From NCBI RefSeq assembly GCF_003058465.1, contig NZ_CP028901.1:1364001-1428000 (forward strand): a DNA stretch of 64,000 nt, given 5' to 3'. Below, one piece after another: positions 10,685 through 20,920 of this stretch. A program made the position numbers and the translations under genes. Source of the DNA: Orrella marina. Lineage in GTDB: Bacteria > Pseudomonadota > Gammaproteobacteria > Burkholderiales > Burkholderiaceae_B. Numbering within the stretch: position 1 is the stretch's first letter; every line of letters begins with the position of its first letter. Under the pieces are notes generated by a model. That model saw only the letters and a list, made by a program, of their open reading frames with translations. It was not told where the DNA came from and ran no database searches.

Positions 10685-10745
10685 GCGCGGTAGAAGGTGC
10701 TTCAGAATATCTGCCTTGATTGATTTCAGCCAAATCTAGAAAACC

Positions 10746-11366
10746 ATGCAAGAGTATCTGGACCAGATTCAGCTTTTTATCCAGACCAATCAGGTCTGGG
10801 CCGGTCCAATCATCGGATTGCTCACATTTGGGGAGTCTTTGCTGATCGTTGGCGTGCTCATCCCCGCGACGACCTTGCTATTCTTTGCAGGTGGACTCGT
10901 AGGATCAGGGACGCTTGAGCCCATGCCTCTCCTGGTCTGGGGGTCACTCGGTGCCATACTGGGAGATGCTGCCTCGTACGCACTCGGTCGGTGGACTGGC
11001 CCGTCCCTCCTGAGGTGGAAAATACTCAAGCGCCACCGAACCAGTGTGGCGAGGGCCCGACTGTTCTTTTATCGTTATGGATTCATGGCTGTATTTGTCG
11101 GGCGATTTCTGGGCCCACTGCGCAGTACCGTGCCCGCAGTCGCCGGCGTAATGGGCATGTCACACTGGCGCTTCCAGATTGCAAACATCACGTCTTCAAT
11201 CGCCTGGGTACCGGCATTGCTGGCACCGGGCTTTCTAACCGCAAAAAGTCTGTCAACCGCGCAGCAAACAAGCGAACTGGGGCTGTACATTGCCGGTGGA
11301 CTCTCATTGGTCATCGGTGTTGGACTGTTTTATCTTTTTGTCCGCAAACGACCATCCAAACGCTGA
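10746..11366 (+). CDS. DedA-family (SNARE-associated/VTT) membrane protein
   Basis: Integral membrane protein of 206 residues with the VTT/DedA fold. Family members are linked to lipid scrambling or flipping, including undecaprenyl phosphate or phospholipid recycling, and to envelope and pH homeostasis. The signature regions are present: an N-terminal re-entrant hydrophobic stretch with FGESLLIVG, the motif GRFLGPLRSTVPAVAGVMGM, and hydrophobic segments near 15-55, 60-75, 140-165 and 178-198. It lies between coaBC and dut, which are usually adjacent in relatives, so it may be an insertion into that order. The exact substrate cannot be read from sequence. Confidence 0.9.
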   Translation: MQEYLDQIQLFIQTNQVWAGPIIGLLTFGESLLIVGVLIPATTLLFFAGGLVGSGTLEPMPLLVWGSLGAILGDAASYALGRWTGPSLLRWKILKRHRTSVARARLFFYRYGFMAVFVGRFLGPLRSTVPAVAGVMGMSHWRFQIANITSSIAWVPALLAPGFLTAKSLSTAQQTSELGLYIAGGLSLVIGVGLFYLFVRKRPSKR

Positions 11367-11501
11367 CCCAGCTGCTCAGGGGATAGTCGGATGCGCTCGA
11401 TTGGAGAGCTCGGCTTGCGTTGCCTGGTTCCTCACCGATCCGTCCACCCAGCCCGACCATTTCAATCAACCCTTAAGCGACTAACCGAAGCGAGCAGATA
11501 C

Positions 11502-11954
11502 ATGGTTCCTGTTTCATTAAAAATTCTTGACCAACGGATGCGTGAGCACCTCCCAGCCTACGCGACTGAAGGATCCGCTGGCATGGACCTGCGCGCCTGC
11601 CTTGAGCAGGCTGTCACAATCGAACCCGGTCAGACGATTCTGGTTCCGACAGGACTATCCATTCATATCGGCGACCCAGACTACGCGGCAGTCATCCTGC
11701 CAAGATCAGGACTCGGGCACAAAAATGGAATCGTGCTGGGCAATCTGGTGGGGTTGATTGATTCGGACTACCAGGGCCCTCTCATGGTCTCGGCCTGGAA
11801 CCGGTCACAAACACCTTTTGTGCTTGAACCCATGGAGCGGCTTGCACAACTAGTCATTGTTCCAGTTGCTCGTGCGCAGTTTGAACTCGTAGACGACTTC
11901 AGTCAGGTTTCAAACCGGGGTCAGGGGGGATTTGGAAGCACGGGGACACGGTAA
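11502..11954 (+). CDS. dut: dUTP diphosphatase
   Basis: Trimeric dUTPase that hydrolyses dUTP to dUMP, keeping uracil out of DNA and supplying dTMP synthesis. It has 150 residues from the ATG at 11502, the normal family length; the in-frame open stretch back to 11391 does not fit. Motifs are visible in order: AGMDLRAC (I), [11 protein letters not shown] (II), [15 protein letters not shown] (III, with the catalytic Asp), [12 protein letters not shown] (IV) and the glycine-rich C-terminal [10 protein letters not shown] (V). It is convergent with clpA, with a bidirectional terminator between them. Confidence 0.96.
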   Translation: MVPVSLKILDQRMREHLPAYATEGSAGMDLRACLEQAVTIEPGQTILVPTGLSIHIGDPDYAAVILPRSGLGHKNGIVLGNLVGLIDSDYQGPLMVSAWNRSQTPFVLEPMERLAQLVIVPVARAQFELVDDFSQVSNRGQGGFGSTGTR

Positions 11955-12064
11955 ACACCCTGCGAACAGGGTATTAGCAAACTGGACAGCCCGGACTGGC
12001 CCTTGAAATGAGACATAAGGCCAATCCGGATCGTGATCCTGTTACTACACCGAGAGACATGATA

Positions 12065-12110
12065 AAAAGAAGACGCATCGTCCCCAAAGCCGGACCACGC
12101 GTCTTCTTTT
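12065..12110. terminator. bidirectional intrinsic terminator between dut and clpA
   Basis: A perfect 12-bp stem pairs 12065-12076 (AAAAGAAGACGC) with 12099-12110 (GCGTCTTCTTTT). The A-run on one arm and the T-run on the other give a U-tract in both directions. It lies just past the stops of the convergent dut and clpA genes. Confidence 0.8.
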
Positions 12111-12113
12111 CAC

Positions 12114-14447
12114 TTACTCGTGCACGAGCTCCTTGTCTGACTTTGGCTTGGAACGTACGGATTTTGGTGTTGCAGACTCGTCTTCGATGTCGAGCTTAAC
12201 CTTGCCATCTTCATCGATATCAAGTGTCACGCTTCCACCATTGACCAGTCGACCAAACAATAGCTCGTCTGCCAGGGCACGGCGCAGCATGTCCTGAATC
12301 AGGCGTTGCATCGGACGGGCCCCCATCAGCGGATCAAATCCATGCTCGGCCAGATAGTCACGCAAACGTTGAGTGAAACTGGCGTCTACGCGCTTCTCGT
12401 GCAACTGGTCTTCGAGCTGCATCAGGAACTTGTCAACCACACGCAAAATGATGTCCTGGTTCAGCGCGCTGAAGTGAACAATGGCATCAAGACGGTTCCT
12501 GAACTCAGGCGAGAACAGGCGCTTGATGTCAGCCATCTCGTCGCCACTGGCTCGGGAGTTGGAGAACCCGATTGTGGGCTTGCTCATCGCCTCTGCACCA
12601 GCATTGGTCGTCATAATCAAGATCACGTTTCGGAAGTCTGCCTTGCGGCCGTTGTTATCAGTCAATGTGCCATGATCCATGACCTGAAGCAGGATGTTAA
12701 AGACGTCCGGATGCGCCTTCTCGATCTCGTCAAGCAACAAGACACAGTGTGGCTGTTTGCTGATCGCTTCGGTCAGCAATCCTCCCTGGTCAAATCCGAC
12801 GTATCCGGGTGGCGCACCGATCAATCGGGAGACTGTGTGTCTTTCCATGTACTCAGACATGTCGAAACGAACCAGTTCGATGCCGAGCGTAAACGCGAGT
12901 TGCTTTGCAACTTCGGTTTTGCCCACGCCGGTCGGCCCTGAAAAGAGGAACGCACCGATTGGCTTGTCCGGTTTTCCAAGACCTGAACGAGCCATCTTGA
13001 TGGCAGCCGACAGAGCCTCGATCGCCGTCTCTTGTCCAAACACCGTGGTCTTGAGATCGCGCTCGAGTGTTGCAAGCTTGCTACGATCATCCGTCGAAAC
13101 GCTTTGCGGCGGAATACGGGCAATCTTGCTTACGATCGACTCGATCTCATGCTTGCCAATCACTTTTTTCTGCTTAGAGCGAGGCAACAGGCGTTGTGCT
13201 GCACCTGCTTCATCAATCACATCAATCGCCTTGTCTGGCAGATGTCTGTCGCTGATATGGCGCGAAGAGAGCTCTGCTGCTGCAGTGAGTGCTGCCGCTG
13301 AATACTTCACACCGTGATGCGACTCGAAACGTGTCTTCAGCCCGCGCAGGATCTGGACCGTCTGCTCAACTGAAGGTTCGTTGATATCGACCTTCTGGAA
13401 TCGCCGCGACAGCGCTGCATCTTTCTCGAAGATGCCACGGTACTCGGTGTAGGTAGTCGCACCGATACAGCGCAATTGACCTGCCGACAGAGCCGGCTTG
13501 AGCAGGTTCGAAGCATCCAGCGTGCCGCCCGAGGCAGATCCCGCCCCGATGAGCGTGTGAATTTCGTCAATAAACAGAATGGCGTCAGGATTACTCTTGA
13601 TCTGCTTGAGAATCGCCTTAAGTCGCTGTTCAAAATCCCCACGGTACTTGGTTCCAGCCAGCAGTGCCCCCATATCAAGCGCAAACACCTTGGCCTGTGC
13701 AAGGACTTCAGGGACTTCGCCGCGAGTGATGCGATAGGCAAGCCCTTCTGCAATGGCGGTCTTGCCAACACCTGCCTCACCCACGAGCAACGGATTGTTC
13801 TTTCTGCGCCGACAGAGGATCTGAATCACCCGCTCAACCTCGTGATCACGGCCGATCAACGGATCAATCTTGCCAGCCAGGGCTGATGCGTTCAGATCCT
13901 GAGCATACTGATCAAGCGGTGACTGACGGTTCTCCGCGCCAGGCTGACTTTCCTCACCGCCACTTGCAGCATCGCGAGGTGCGCTCTGAGGCGACTCCGG
14001 AGTCTGCTGGTTCTTGGTGATGCCATGCGATAGAAAATTCACCACATCCAGACGCGATATCCCCTGCTGCTGCAGGTAATACACCGCATGGGAATCTTTC
14101 TCGCCATAAATGGCGACCAGAACATTGGCACCCGTCACCGGCTTCTTGGAGGTTCCACCTGCCGAGACATGCATGATGGCCCGCTGGATCACTCGCTGAA
14201 ACCCGAGGGTCGGCTGTGTGTCAACCTCCCCACCCTCCGGAATCACCGGCGTGTTGTCGGAAACAAATTTGCGCAAGTTCTGGCGCAATTCATCAACGTT
14301 GGCTGCACAAGCCTTCAGAACCTCGAGCGCAGCGGCATTGTCCAGCAGGGCCAGCAACAGGTGCTCAACGGTAATGAACTCATGGCGTGCCGAACGAGCT
14401 TCAACAAACGCCATATGCAAGCTAACTTCAAGTTCTTGGGAAATCAC
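12114..14447 (-). CDS. clpA: ATP-dependent Clp protease ATP-binding subunit ClpA
   Basis: Hexameric AAA+ unfoldase that feeds ClpP and takes N-degron substrates from ClpS. It has 777 residues from a GTG at 14447, chosen because it gives the usual [13 protein letters not shown] start and has GGGAGG four bases upstream; a GTG 45 bases further up lacks this. The order is an N-terminal Clp_N domain, AAA domain 1 (GEAGVGKT, then [14 protein letters not shown]), AAA domain 2 (GPTGVGKT, then [11 protein letters not shown]) and the C-terminal small domain. The ClpP-binding loop is IGF (PTIGFSN). The adaptor gene clpS lies 246 bases upstream on the same strand. Confidence 0.96.
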   Translation of the reverse strand: MISQELEVSLHMAFVEARSARHEFITVEHLLLALLDNAAALEVLKACAANVDELRQNLRKFVSDNTPVIPEGGEVDTQPTLGFQRVIQRAIMHVSAGGTSKKPVTGANVLVAIYGEKDSHAVYYLQQQGISRLDVVNFLSHGITKNQQTPESPQSAPRDAASGGEESQPGAENRQSPLDQYAQDLNASALAGKIDPLIGRDHEVERVIQILCRRRKNNPLLVGEAGVGKTAIAEGLAYRITRGEVPEVLAQAKVFALDMGALLAGTKYRGDFEQRLKAILKQIKSNPDAILFIDEIHTLIGAGSASGGTLDASNLLKPALSAGQLRCIGATTYTEYRGIFEKDAALSRRFQKVDINEPSVEQTVQILRGLKTRFESHHGVKYSAAALTAAAELSSRHISDRHLPDKAIDVIDEAGAAQRLLPRSKQKKVIGKHEIESIVSKIARIPPQSVSTDDRSKLATLERDLKTTVFGQETAIEALSAAIKMARSGLGKPDKPIGAFLFSGPTGVGKTEVAKQLAFTLGIELVRFDMSEYMERHTVSRLIGAPPGYVGFDQGGLLTEAISKQPHCVLLLDEIEKAHPDVFNILLQVMDHGTLTDNNGRKADFRNVILIMTTNAGAEAMSKPTIGFSNSRASGDEMADIKRLFSPEFRNRLDAIVHFSALNQDIILRVVDKFLMQLEDQLHEKRVDASFTQRLRDYLAEHGFDPLMGARPMQRLIQDMLRRALADELLFGRLVNGGSVTLDIDEDGKVKLDIEDESATPKSVRSKPKSDKELVHE

Positions 14448-14693
14448 ATTTCCTCCCGTTGCGTCTAAACCCAATTCCGTGACCTTGGCCACGCAGATAT
14501 TTCTTAGATCATCTCACACTGTTTTGGTTGCGTCGCCAGAAAACTCATCGGGGAAAACCAGACACCCTGTACACATTTTCTGATTACAGGACGTCTGACA
14601 CACATCCTCGTAAGACTCCCTGAGCACAACCACTAAAGGAACTGACATGATCACATACTCGATTCGATTCTATGCCTTAATCCCCACAAACGG

Positions 14694-15014
14694 CTAATCC
14701 CCCACTGGCTCCATGACGCATTGCAGAGGATGCTGCCGGGATCTGGCAAACTGTAAAACCTGGGTAATACGAGTCGCCGCCACATCGTGTGGATAGACCC
14801 CGCACACACCCCTGCCTTCATGATGCACCTGCAGCATGATCTTCATCGCCTCCTCTTCGGACTTGCCAAAAAACCGCTGCAACACATGGACGACGAACTC
14901 CATGGGGGTGTAGTCATCATTAAGCAGAATCACCCGATACATCGGAGGTGGTTTAGTGCGACTGGCCTGCTTTTCAAGCAGAACACCGCTGGATGAGCTA
15001 TAGCGTGTAGCCAT
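14694..15014 (-). CDS. clpS: ClpS N-end-rule adaptor
   Basis: Adaptor that binds N-terminal destabilising residues and delivers substrates to ClpA. It has 106 residues if translation begins with MATRYSSS; an ATG seven codons earlier (15035) is possible and neither start has a clean ribosome-binding site. The core is canonical: [20 protein letters not shown] followed by [19 protein letters not shown] and [11 protein letters not shown]. The N-terminal tail of about 25 residues is the flexible ClpA-engaging part. It is followed by clpA on the same strand and is divergent from a cold-shock gene, as in many proteobacteria. Confidence 0.94.
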   Translation of the reverse strand: MATRYSSSSGVLLEKQASRTKPPPMYRVILLNDDYTPMEFVVHVLQRFFGKSEEEAMKIMLQVHHEGRGVCGVYPHDVAATRITQVLQFARSRQHPLQCVMEPVGD

Positions 15015-15219
15015 GATGAATTCAAACAACTCCATTTGGTAACGAATACCAGTTTAAATGGACTGACGCCTACGAGAAAACCCGATAACCACTTGACGAA
15101 TGTAACAAGTATGTCGCATATTTCCTGAAGGCCTTGAACAACCCACTATGTTCCTGGCGTCGGAAGGACAGCAATGGTCTGTCCTTGCAGAATCACCCCC
15201 GTAACAAGAGGCAGTCGTC

Positions 15220-15462
15220 ATGTCAGACTCGACCAACCCGTCCGCAGAGTTCCCCACCACCAGCACGGGCACCGTCAAGTGGTTCAATGATGCCAAAGGC
15301 TTTGGCTTTATCACCCCCGACGACGGCGGGGAAGACCTGTTTGCACATTTCTCTTCCATCCAGATGAATGGATTCAAGACACTGAAGGAAGGTCAGAAAG
15401 TCAACTTCGAGGTGACGCAGGGACCTAAAGGCAAACAAGCCGTTAATATAACGGCTGGCTAA
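15220..15462 (+). CDS. cold-shock domain protein (CspA/CspD family)
   Basis: Single cold-shock domain RNA/ssDNA-binding protein of 80 residues. RNP1 (KGFGFI) and RNP2 (DLFAHF) are intact, and the protein starts with about 15 extra residues ([12 protein letters not shown]...) before the GTVKWFND strand. In many proteobacteria a cspD-like gene is divergent from clpS-clpA, which is the arrangement here. The leader contains AACAAGAGG ahead of the ATG. A second, shorter cold-shock gene lies at 39519-39725. Confidence 0.93.
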   Translation: MSDSTNPSAEFPTTSTGTVKWFNDAKGFGFITPDDGGEDLFAHFSSIQMNGFKTLKEGQKVNFEVTQGPKGKQAVNITAG

Positions 15463-15598
15463 ACTTCGGGTTGTATAACCCTGAATCCGCATGTCTGAAC
15501 ACGCTCACACCGTACCGCACCGACCGGTGGGTCCAGCACTGCCTGACGCCCTGACCAAACCCAGGCGAGACGCGCACCTACGCACACGAAAACCGTCA

Positions 15599-16081
15599 AT
15601 GTTCAGACATGCAACGCCAGCCAGAGGCCTGACCAGCATTTTAAAAGCATTTGCCACACTAGTGAGCGTGACGGTCATCGCTTCGATCGCCCACGCCCAG
15701 CCGGTACAGGCCAGTCTACCAACTCAGGACTTGTACGCGGGCATGCACCGGATCGTTACCGAAGTGGCTGCTTCGCCGGATCAGCGGGCCATCGGACTGA
15801 TGGGACGCAAATCCCTGCCGGACAATCATGGAATGCTGTTCGTTTTTGAGTCGCCACAACGGCAGTGCTTCTGGATGGAACAAACATTTGTTCCGCTTTC
15901 AATCGCCTTCCTGAAAGAAGACGGGACCATCACGAACATCGAACACATGGAGCCCCTGAGTCGGGCCTCACACTGCTCGAGTGAGCCCGTCAGGCTTGCA
16001 CTGGAAGTCAACCAGGGATGGTTTGAACAGCGCAATATCAAGTCAGGCATGCAGATCAGAGGGTTGCCAGGCAAGCAATAA
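15599..16081 (+). CDS. secreted DUF192 protein
   Basis: DUF192 family protein of unknown molecular function. I chose the ATG at 15599 because it places a typical signal peptide at the N-terminus: a hydrophobic stretch (residues 12-30, LTSILKAFATLVSVTVIAS) ending AHAQ, giving 160 residues in all. An in-frame ATG at 15491 would put 36 polar, non-conserved residues in front. The family core is seen as QRAIGLMGRKSLPDNHGMLF, then CFWMEQTFVPLSIAFL. It lies 17-137 bases after the cold-shock gene, depending on the start, so co-transcription is possible. It is likely periplasmic. Confidence 0.88.
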   Translation: MFRHATPARGLTSILKAFATLVSVTVIASIAHAQPVQASLPTQDLYAGMHRIVTEVAASPDQRAIGLMGRKSLPDNHGMLFVFESPQRQCFWMEQTFVPLSIAFLKEDGTITNIEHMEPLSRASHCSSEPVRLALEVNQGWFEQRNIKSGMQIRGLPGKQ

Positions 16082-16122
16082 GTAAACCCCGCAGTATCCG
16101 CATACAACACCCCACAGCAGAA

Positions 16123-16152
16123 CGGGGCTGGGGGAGTGATCCCCCAGCCCCG
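16123..16152. terminator. strong GC hairpin between convergent genes
   Basis: A perfect 13-bp stem pairs 16123-16135 (CGGGGCTGGGGGA) with 16140-16152 around a GTGA loop. There is no U-tract on either strand, so it may act as a transcript-stabilising 3' structure or a weak bidirectional terminator between the DUF192 and thiolase genes. Confidence 0.6.
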
Positions 16153-16195
16153 CTATCACTGCCTGAGAGGCTACCAGCCGTTCAATTGACGCTGA

Positions 16196-17404
16196 TCAGA
16201 CGCGCTCAACCACCATCGCAATCCCTTGCCCGACACCGATACACATAGTGCACAATGCATAGCGTCCGCCCGTACGGTGCAACTGGTTGACAGCTGTCAT
16301 CACCAGACGTGCACCACTGGCACCAAGCGGATGGCCCAGCGCGATAGCGCCACCGTTCGGATTGACACGAGGATCATCATCGGCGACACCGAGTTCACGT
16401 AAAGTGGCCAGGCCCTGGGCAGCAAACGCCTCGTTGAGTTCGATGACATCCATCTGGTCAATGGTCATGCCCAGGCTAGCAAGCAGCTTCTTCGAAGCAG
16501 GTGCGGGTCCGATACCCATGATCCGTGGCTCCACACCGGCTGTCGTCATGCCGATGACACGCGCCCGTGCAGTCAACCCATGCGCCTTGACGGCCTCGCC
16601 ACTGGCAAGAATCATCGCAACCGAGCCATCGTTCACACCAGACGCATTACCTGCCGTCACCGTTCCACCTTCACGCACGACAGGCTTGAGCTTGGCGAGT
16701 GACTCTATAGTCGTCTGGCGAGGATGCTCGTCACGCGAAACAACTACCGGATCGCCTTTGCGCTGCGGAATCGACACAGGCGTGATTTCCTGATCGAAAA
16801 AACCGTTGTCCTGTGCCGCCGCGGTTTTAGTCTGGCTGGCCAGTGCAAACTTGTCCTGGTCTTCACGAGAGATGTTGAATTGATCGGCAACGTTCTCTGC
16901 TGTCTCGGGCATCGAGTCAACGCCGTACTGGGCTTTCATCAGTTTGTTGACAAACCGCCACCCGATGGTTGTGTCATAAATTGCAGCGGACCGTGAAAAC
17001 GCCGTGTCGGCCTTACCCATGACGAACGGGGCGCGACTCATGCTCTCAACACCGCCAGCGATCACTAGTGAGGCCTCGCCTGTCTTGATGGCGCGCGCAG
17101 CCGTACCAACTGCGTCCATGCCTGAACCGCAAAGGCGGTTGATCGTGCCACCCGGCACATCGACCGGCAATCCAGACAGCAAACCAGCCATCCTCGCCAC
17201 GTTACGGTTGTCCTCTCCAGCCTGGTTGGCGCACCCATAGAGAACCTCGTCAACCTGACTCCAGTCCACATTAGGGTTGCGCGCCATCAGAGCTTTGATT
17301 GGAATGGCAGCCAGATCATCCGTGCGTACCTGGGAGAGCGCACCGCCGTAGCGCCCGATCGGTGTGCGAAGTGCGTCACAAATGAATGCTTCTTTGATTG
17401 ACAT
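16196..17404 (-). CDS. pcaF: 3-oxoadipyl-CoA thiolase-type acetyl-CoA acyltransferase
   Basis: Thiolase of the PcaF/PaaJ type, which cleaves 3-oxoadipyl-CoA to succinyl-CoA and acetyl-CoA in aromatic degradation. It has 402 residues from the ATG at 17404 (AGGGGA upstream). The nucleophile Cys is in NRLCGSGMDAV, the His in GHPLGASGAR and the second Cys in CTMCIGVGQG. The N-terminal stretch EAFICDALRTPIGRYGG and the segment YGCANQAGEDNRNVARM are typical of PcaF rather than of biosynthetic thiolases. No other beta-ketoadipate gene is adjacent, so the in vivo substrate could be a different 3-oxoacyl-CoA. Confidence 0.9.
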   Translation of the reverse strand: MSIKEAFICDALRTPIGRYGGALSQVRTDDLAAIPIKALMARNPNVDWSQVDEVLYGCANQAGEDNRNVARMAGLLSGLPVDVPGGTINRLCGSGMDAVGTAARAIKTGEASLVIAGGVESMSRAPFVMGKADTAFSRSAAIYDTTIGWRFVNKLMKAQYGVDSMPETAENVADQFNISREDQDKFALASQTKTAAAQDNGFFDQEITPVSIPQRKGDPVVVSRDEHPRQTTIESLAKLKPVVREGGTVTAGNASGVNDGSVAMILASGEAVKAHGLTARARVIGMTTAGVEPRIMGIGPAPASKKLLASLGMTIDQMDVIELNEAFAAQGLATLRELGVADDDPRVNPNGGAIALGHPLGASGARLVMTAVNQLHRTGGRYALCTMCIGVGQGIAMVVERV

Positions 17405-17553
17405 CTTGAGTCCCCTGATAAATTTGATTCTGATGTCCGACCCTGGACTACGCGCGTCCACTTTACAGGCCAGACCACCAACCACCACCGATGAACGATT
17501 TCAGACCTGCCACAGACAGCGACCGTCGACACAGTGATCGCCTCATCATAGTG

Positions 17554-17579
17554 AAAAAAACGCCAGCAAGGTGCTGGCG
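17554..17579 (-). terminator. intrinsic terminator of sodB
   Basis: On the minus strand an 8-bp stem (CGCCAGCA with TGCTGGCG, 3-nt loop) is followed by seven T residues. It lies about 60 bases past the sodB stop. Confidence 0.85.
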
Positions 17580-17640
17580 TCAGTTACATCGTGTCAGCCA
17601 GTGTTTATATCCAGCTGATCTGTCACACCCGACTGCACAT

Positions 17641-18219
17641 TCAGGCGAAGTTCTGCTCTGCAAACTTCCAGTTCACAAGCTTCCAGAAGGTTTCGAGATA
17701 CTTCGGACGGGCATTGCGATAGTCGATGTAGTAGGCGTGCTCCCATACGTCACAGGTCAGCAGAGGCTTGTCATCGGTGGTCAGCGGAGTCGCCGCATTG
17801 CTGGTGTTGACAATATCCACAGATCCGTCTGCTTTCTTCACCAGCCAGGTCCAACCCGATCCGAAGTTACCGGCGGCGGACTTGTTGAATGCATCCTTGA
17901 ACGCCTCGACGCTGCCCCACTTGGAATTGATTGCCTCAGCCAGTGCGCCCGATGGCTCACCGCCACCCTGTGGGGACAGGCTGTTCCAGTAGAAGGTGTG
18001 GTTCCAGACCTGAGCAGCGTTGTTGAAGATACCGCCCGAGGACTTCTTGATGATGTCCTCAAGGGAGGCCGATTCAAACTCAGTCCCGCCAATCATGTTG
18101 TTCAGATTGGTGACATAGGTCTGATGGTGCTTGCCATAGTGAAACTCCAGCGTCTCCTTGGAGATATGCGGAGCGAGCGCATCCATTTCATACGGCAGTG
18201 CAGGAAGGGTATGAGTCAT
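17641..18219 (-). CDS. sodB: iron superoxide dismutase
   Basis: Cytoplasmic Fe-type superoxide dismutase, 192 residues, the standard length. The metal ligands are all visible: His27 (HYGKHHQ), His in VWNHTFYW, Asp and His in [19 protein letters not shown] and GSGWTWLV favour iron over manganese. It is transcribed alone, with its own intrinsic terminator downstream and a 254-base gap upstream to xseA, which is read in the same direction. I could not identify a Fur or OxyR site with confidence. Confidence 0.96.
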   Translation of the reverse strand: MTHTLPALPYEMDALAPHISKETLEFHYGKHHQTYVTNLNNMIGGTEFESASLEDIIKKSSGGIFNNAAQVWNHTFYWNSLSPQGGGEPSGALAEAINSKWGSVEAFKDAFNKSAAGNFGSGWTWLVKKADGSVDIVNTSNAATPLTTDDKPLLTCDVWEHAYYIDYRNARPKYLETFWKLVNWKFAEQNFA

Positions 18220-18473
18220 AGTGCCAAATCCTCTCTAGTCAGGTTATCGTGAATGAGTTGCTCGACCGAAATCGGCAAGGTAGTCTGCATTGTATCGAAG
18301 TGCAGGCTAACCGGCTAACCCGGCCCCATCCTTCTCAAGGGTTACTCGCGAGCACGTCCGGCACCCCCGGGGCCACTTCTGTGCGCCCGACGATCCCTGC
18401 GTAAAGCCCGTAACGGGACACGCCGTGCACAGGCGCGCTACACCCGCGGGTCACGCGATCTGTCGCACCCGTT

Positions 18474-19736
18474 TCAGACAACGTTCCGGACATCGGCCTC
18501 GAACGCACCTTTTGCGAGCTGAACCTTGACCCCCTGCCCGGGCGCAAGCGACGCCGAACTGGTCAGCAGCTTTCCATCCACATCGCGCACAATCGCAAAC
18601 CCCCTGTCCAGAATGGCCTGGGGTGCCAGAGACTGGAGTCGAGCAACCGCCATCGCCAGGCGACTTTCACGCAACTGCATCTGCCGGCTGAAACCGTGAC
18701 GCAACGCGACCTCAAGCGCCTGCACACGCGCCGAGCGACGTTCGGTGTCAGGTCGAACCTGTGCCAGGCGACTCTCCAGACGAAGCAAGGCCTGCGACTG
18801 CGCCGCAAGTCGCTGTGACGGTGAAACCAGACCGTAGCTGAGTTGGTCAACACGCTGATACCAGCGTTCAAGCTTGCGAGCCATGGCCAACTGCAGGCGC
18901 TCAAAGCCGCCCCGCACGTTCGCGAGTAAATCCGCAACAGACGCGCAGCAAAGTTCTGCAGCAGCAGTCGGTGTCGGTGCACGCAGATCAGCCGCAAAAT
19001 CAGCGATGGAAACATCTGACTCATGACCGACTCCACAGATCACGGGCAATGTACTGGCGGCCACGTCTCTAGCCAGGGACTCGTCACTGAAAGCCCAGAG
19101 GTCCTCAATGCTGCCACCACCGCGAACCAGCAAAATGACGTCGACTTCCATCCGCTCATTGGCCTGGGCCAGAGCCTGCCTGAGTTGCAGCGGTGCCTGC
19201 ACACCCTGCACACTGGCAGGATAGATGATGACTGGCACATGAGGTGCACGGCGAGCCAGTGTCGTGAGCACATCGTGAAGCGCCGCAGCGGCCAGCGAAG
19301 TCACCACGCCAATGGCCCGGGGATGAAGAGGCACCGACCGTTTAAGCCCAGGATCAAAAAGACCTTCTGCCTGCAATCGCGAGCGGATCTGCTGGAACTG
19401 TTCGTAGAGCGTGCCACGACCATCCGGACGCATCACCTGCACATTGAGTTGAAAGTCTCCTCTGGGTTCGTATAGACCGACCCTGGCCTGCACCAGTACA
19501 GAGTCGCCTACTGCAGGTTCAAATTCACATAAAGACGCCCTGGACCGGAACATGACCGCCTTGACGATACTCGATGCGTCCTTGAGTGTCATGTAAAGAT
19601 GGCCAGAGGCCGCACGCGTGAAAGTTCCGATCTCGGCTCTCAGCCAGACCAGGCCGAACTGGCTCGCAAGTGCTTGCGATGCCAGCGAATTCAGTTCGGT
19701 GACGGTCAGATATGTTTCGTTCTGGGATGGGTTCAT
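18474..19736 (-). CDS. xseA: exodeoxyribonuclease VII large subunit
   Basis: Large subunit of the single-strand exonuclease ExoVII. It has 420 residues from the ATG at 19736 (MNPSQNETYLTV). An N-terminal OB-fold covers about 1-105, followed by the catalytic region with VVTSLAAAALHDVL, LLVRGGGSIEDLWAF, GVGHESDVSIADFAADLRA and a coiled-coil segment, then a C-terminal beta element (ILDRGFAIV). The in-frame open stretch to 19793 is not conserved. The small-subunit gene xseB is not in the window. The 573-base stretch upstream carries a DnaA-box-like palindrome. Confidence 0.96.
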   Translation of the reverse strand: MNPSQNETYLTVTELNSLASQALASQFGLVWLRAEIGTFTRAASGHLYMTLKDASSIVKAVMFRSRASLCEFEPAVGDSVLVQARVGLYEPRGDFQLNVQVMRPDGRGTLYEQFQQIRSRLQAEGLFDPGLKRSVPLHPRAIGVVTSLAAAALHDVLTTLARRAPHVPVIIYPASVQGVQAPLQLRQALAQANERMEVDVILLVRGGGSIEDLWAFSDESLARDVAASTLPVICGVGHESDVSIADFAADLRAPTPTAAAELCCASVADLLANVRGGFERLQLAMARKLERWYQRVDQLSYGLVSPSQRLAAQSQALLRLESRLAQVRPDTERRSARVQALEVALRHGFSRQMQLRESRLAMAVARLQSLAPQAILDRGFAIVRDVDGKLLTSSASLAPGQGVKVQLAKGAFEADVRNVV

Positions 19737-20309
19737 AGCCCGAATTTTAAGTGACACTTGCGTTTTTGGGGGAAACCTGTCCACAGACCGCATGAATACG
19801 GTGTCACGGGTTCCATACAGGTGAAATGAATCGCAAGTTCCGGAATATTTCTAATGTGAAATATCTCGTTACACCTATAAGTTACTGTTTTACAATGAAT
19901 TAAAGGAAAATTACAGCAAATTGATTATTTTTTGACCAAAGAACCTAAGTACCATTGATTTATCGGTCCACTGGAAGTTACCCACTGAGTTATCCACAGA
20001 AAATGTGGATACTTCTCATGCGGGAATCCGCGATGGTTCCCACTTGCATCAGAACCCGGTCCGACCTTACGATACCGGGGCTTCTGTTTGCGCCAGATGA
20101 CGCAGGCAACTGGCAGTCCTGGAGCCAGGCATGGCGCGAAACAGCACAACACGCTGGCTGTCGCCTTTGAGCAGCGTACAGTGTGGGCATTGACAGTCAG
20201 GCATTGACTGCATCCGTTCTCACTCAATCTGCGATGATCACGTTCTGATGCTTCTATCCCTGTCGTTTCTTTACCTGTTGTTTTTATCACCTGATACCGA
20301 GAATTCACA
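19737..20309. other. long AT-rich intergenic region between xseA and exbB
   Basis: No gene is convincing here. The sequence from about 19830 to 19980 is clearly more AT-rich than its surroundings and is followed by a DnaA-box pair (19990-20012). Promoters for the divergent xseA and exbB genes should lie here, but I could not place hexamers with confidence. Confidence 0.5.
19990..20012. repeat. inverted pair of DnaA-box-like 9-mers
   Basis: TTATCCACA (19990-19998), the perfect consensus DnaA box, faces TGTGGATAC (20004-20012), whose complement GTATCCACA differs by one base. TATCCACA/TGTGGATA also forms an 8-bp stem with a 5-nt loop. It lies at the edge of an AT-rich stretch. Confidence 0.55.
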
Positions 20310-20909
20310 TTGCAAGCCATTATTGCCGATGCCGGCTGGCCCATCTGGCCCCTACTGCTGCTCTCCGTGGTGGCGATCGCCATCATTATCGAGCGCACCC
20401 TGAGTTTGCGTAGCGCCCGCGTGGTCCCCGCCCACTTGGTCAAGGACGTCGAAAGAATGATCAAAGCCGAATCCATCGACCTGGACTCGATCGAACGACT
20501 TTCAAACTCGTCCGCATGTGGTCAAGTTCTCGCAACGATCCTGCGCGAACGTCGCAAGCCAGTTGAGGAAGTCCGTCTTGCCGCCGAGGAAACCGGCTCC
20601 GATGTGGCGTTTGCACTACAGCGATTTCTGCCAGTGCTGGCCACCATCGGTACCGTTGCCCCACTCATGGGGCTGTTTGGAACAGTCGTGGGAATGATCG
20701 AGATATTTGCAGCGTTTGAACCAGGCGGAGCCGACCCCGGTCAGCTTGCCCGAGGGATCTCGATTGCACTTTACAACGCTGGATTTGGCATCCTGATCGC
20801 GATCCCCGCCATCATTGCGCATCGCATGTTCCGGGTACACGTGGATCACTTACTCATGCGTATCGAACAGGCCGCGCGTCAGGTGATCGCCCGCCTTGAC
20901 GCCCGATAG
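20310..20909 (+). CDS. exbB: MotA/TolQ/ExbB proton channel protein
   Basis: Inner-membrane stator component that, with ExbD, uses the proton gradient to energise TonB or a related envelope machine. It has 199 residues and starts with TTG at 20310. Three membrane segments fit, at about 12-28, 108-130 and 146-168. The conserved LPVLATIGTVAPLMGLFGTVVGM block is split here as residues 105-127. exbD follows 11 bases downstream, then lpxK. No tonB gene is adjacent, so whether this serves TonB or lipid A/LPS-linked envelope work is open; exbB-exbD next to lpxK is a known betaproteobacterial order. Confidence 0.92.
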   Translation: MQAIIADAGWPIWPLLLLSVVAIAIIIERTLSLRSARVVPAHLVKDVERMIKAESIDLDSIERLSNSSACGQVLATILRERRKPVEEVRLAAEETGSDVAFALQRFLPVLATIGTVAPLMGLFGTVVGMIEIFAAFEPGGADPGQLARGISIALYNAGFGILIAIPAIIAHRMFRVHVDHLLMRIEQAARQVIARLDAR

Positions 20910-20920
20910 GACGAAACGGC

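Noticed and set aside
19830..20012. Chromosomal replication origin
   Set aside because: Only two DnaA boxes, no dnaA, dnaN, gidA or parAB nearby; reported only as a DnaA-box-like pair.
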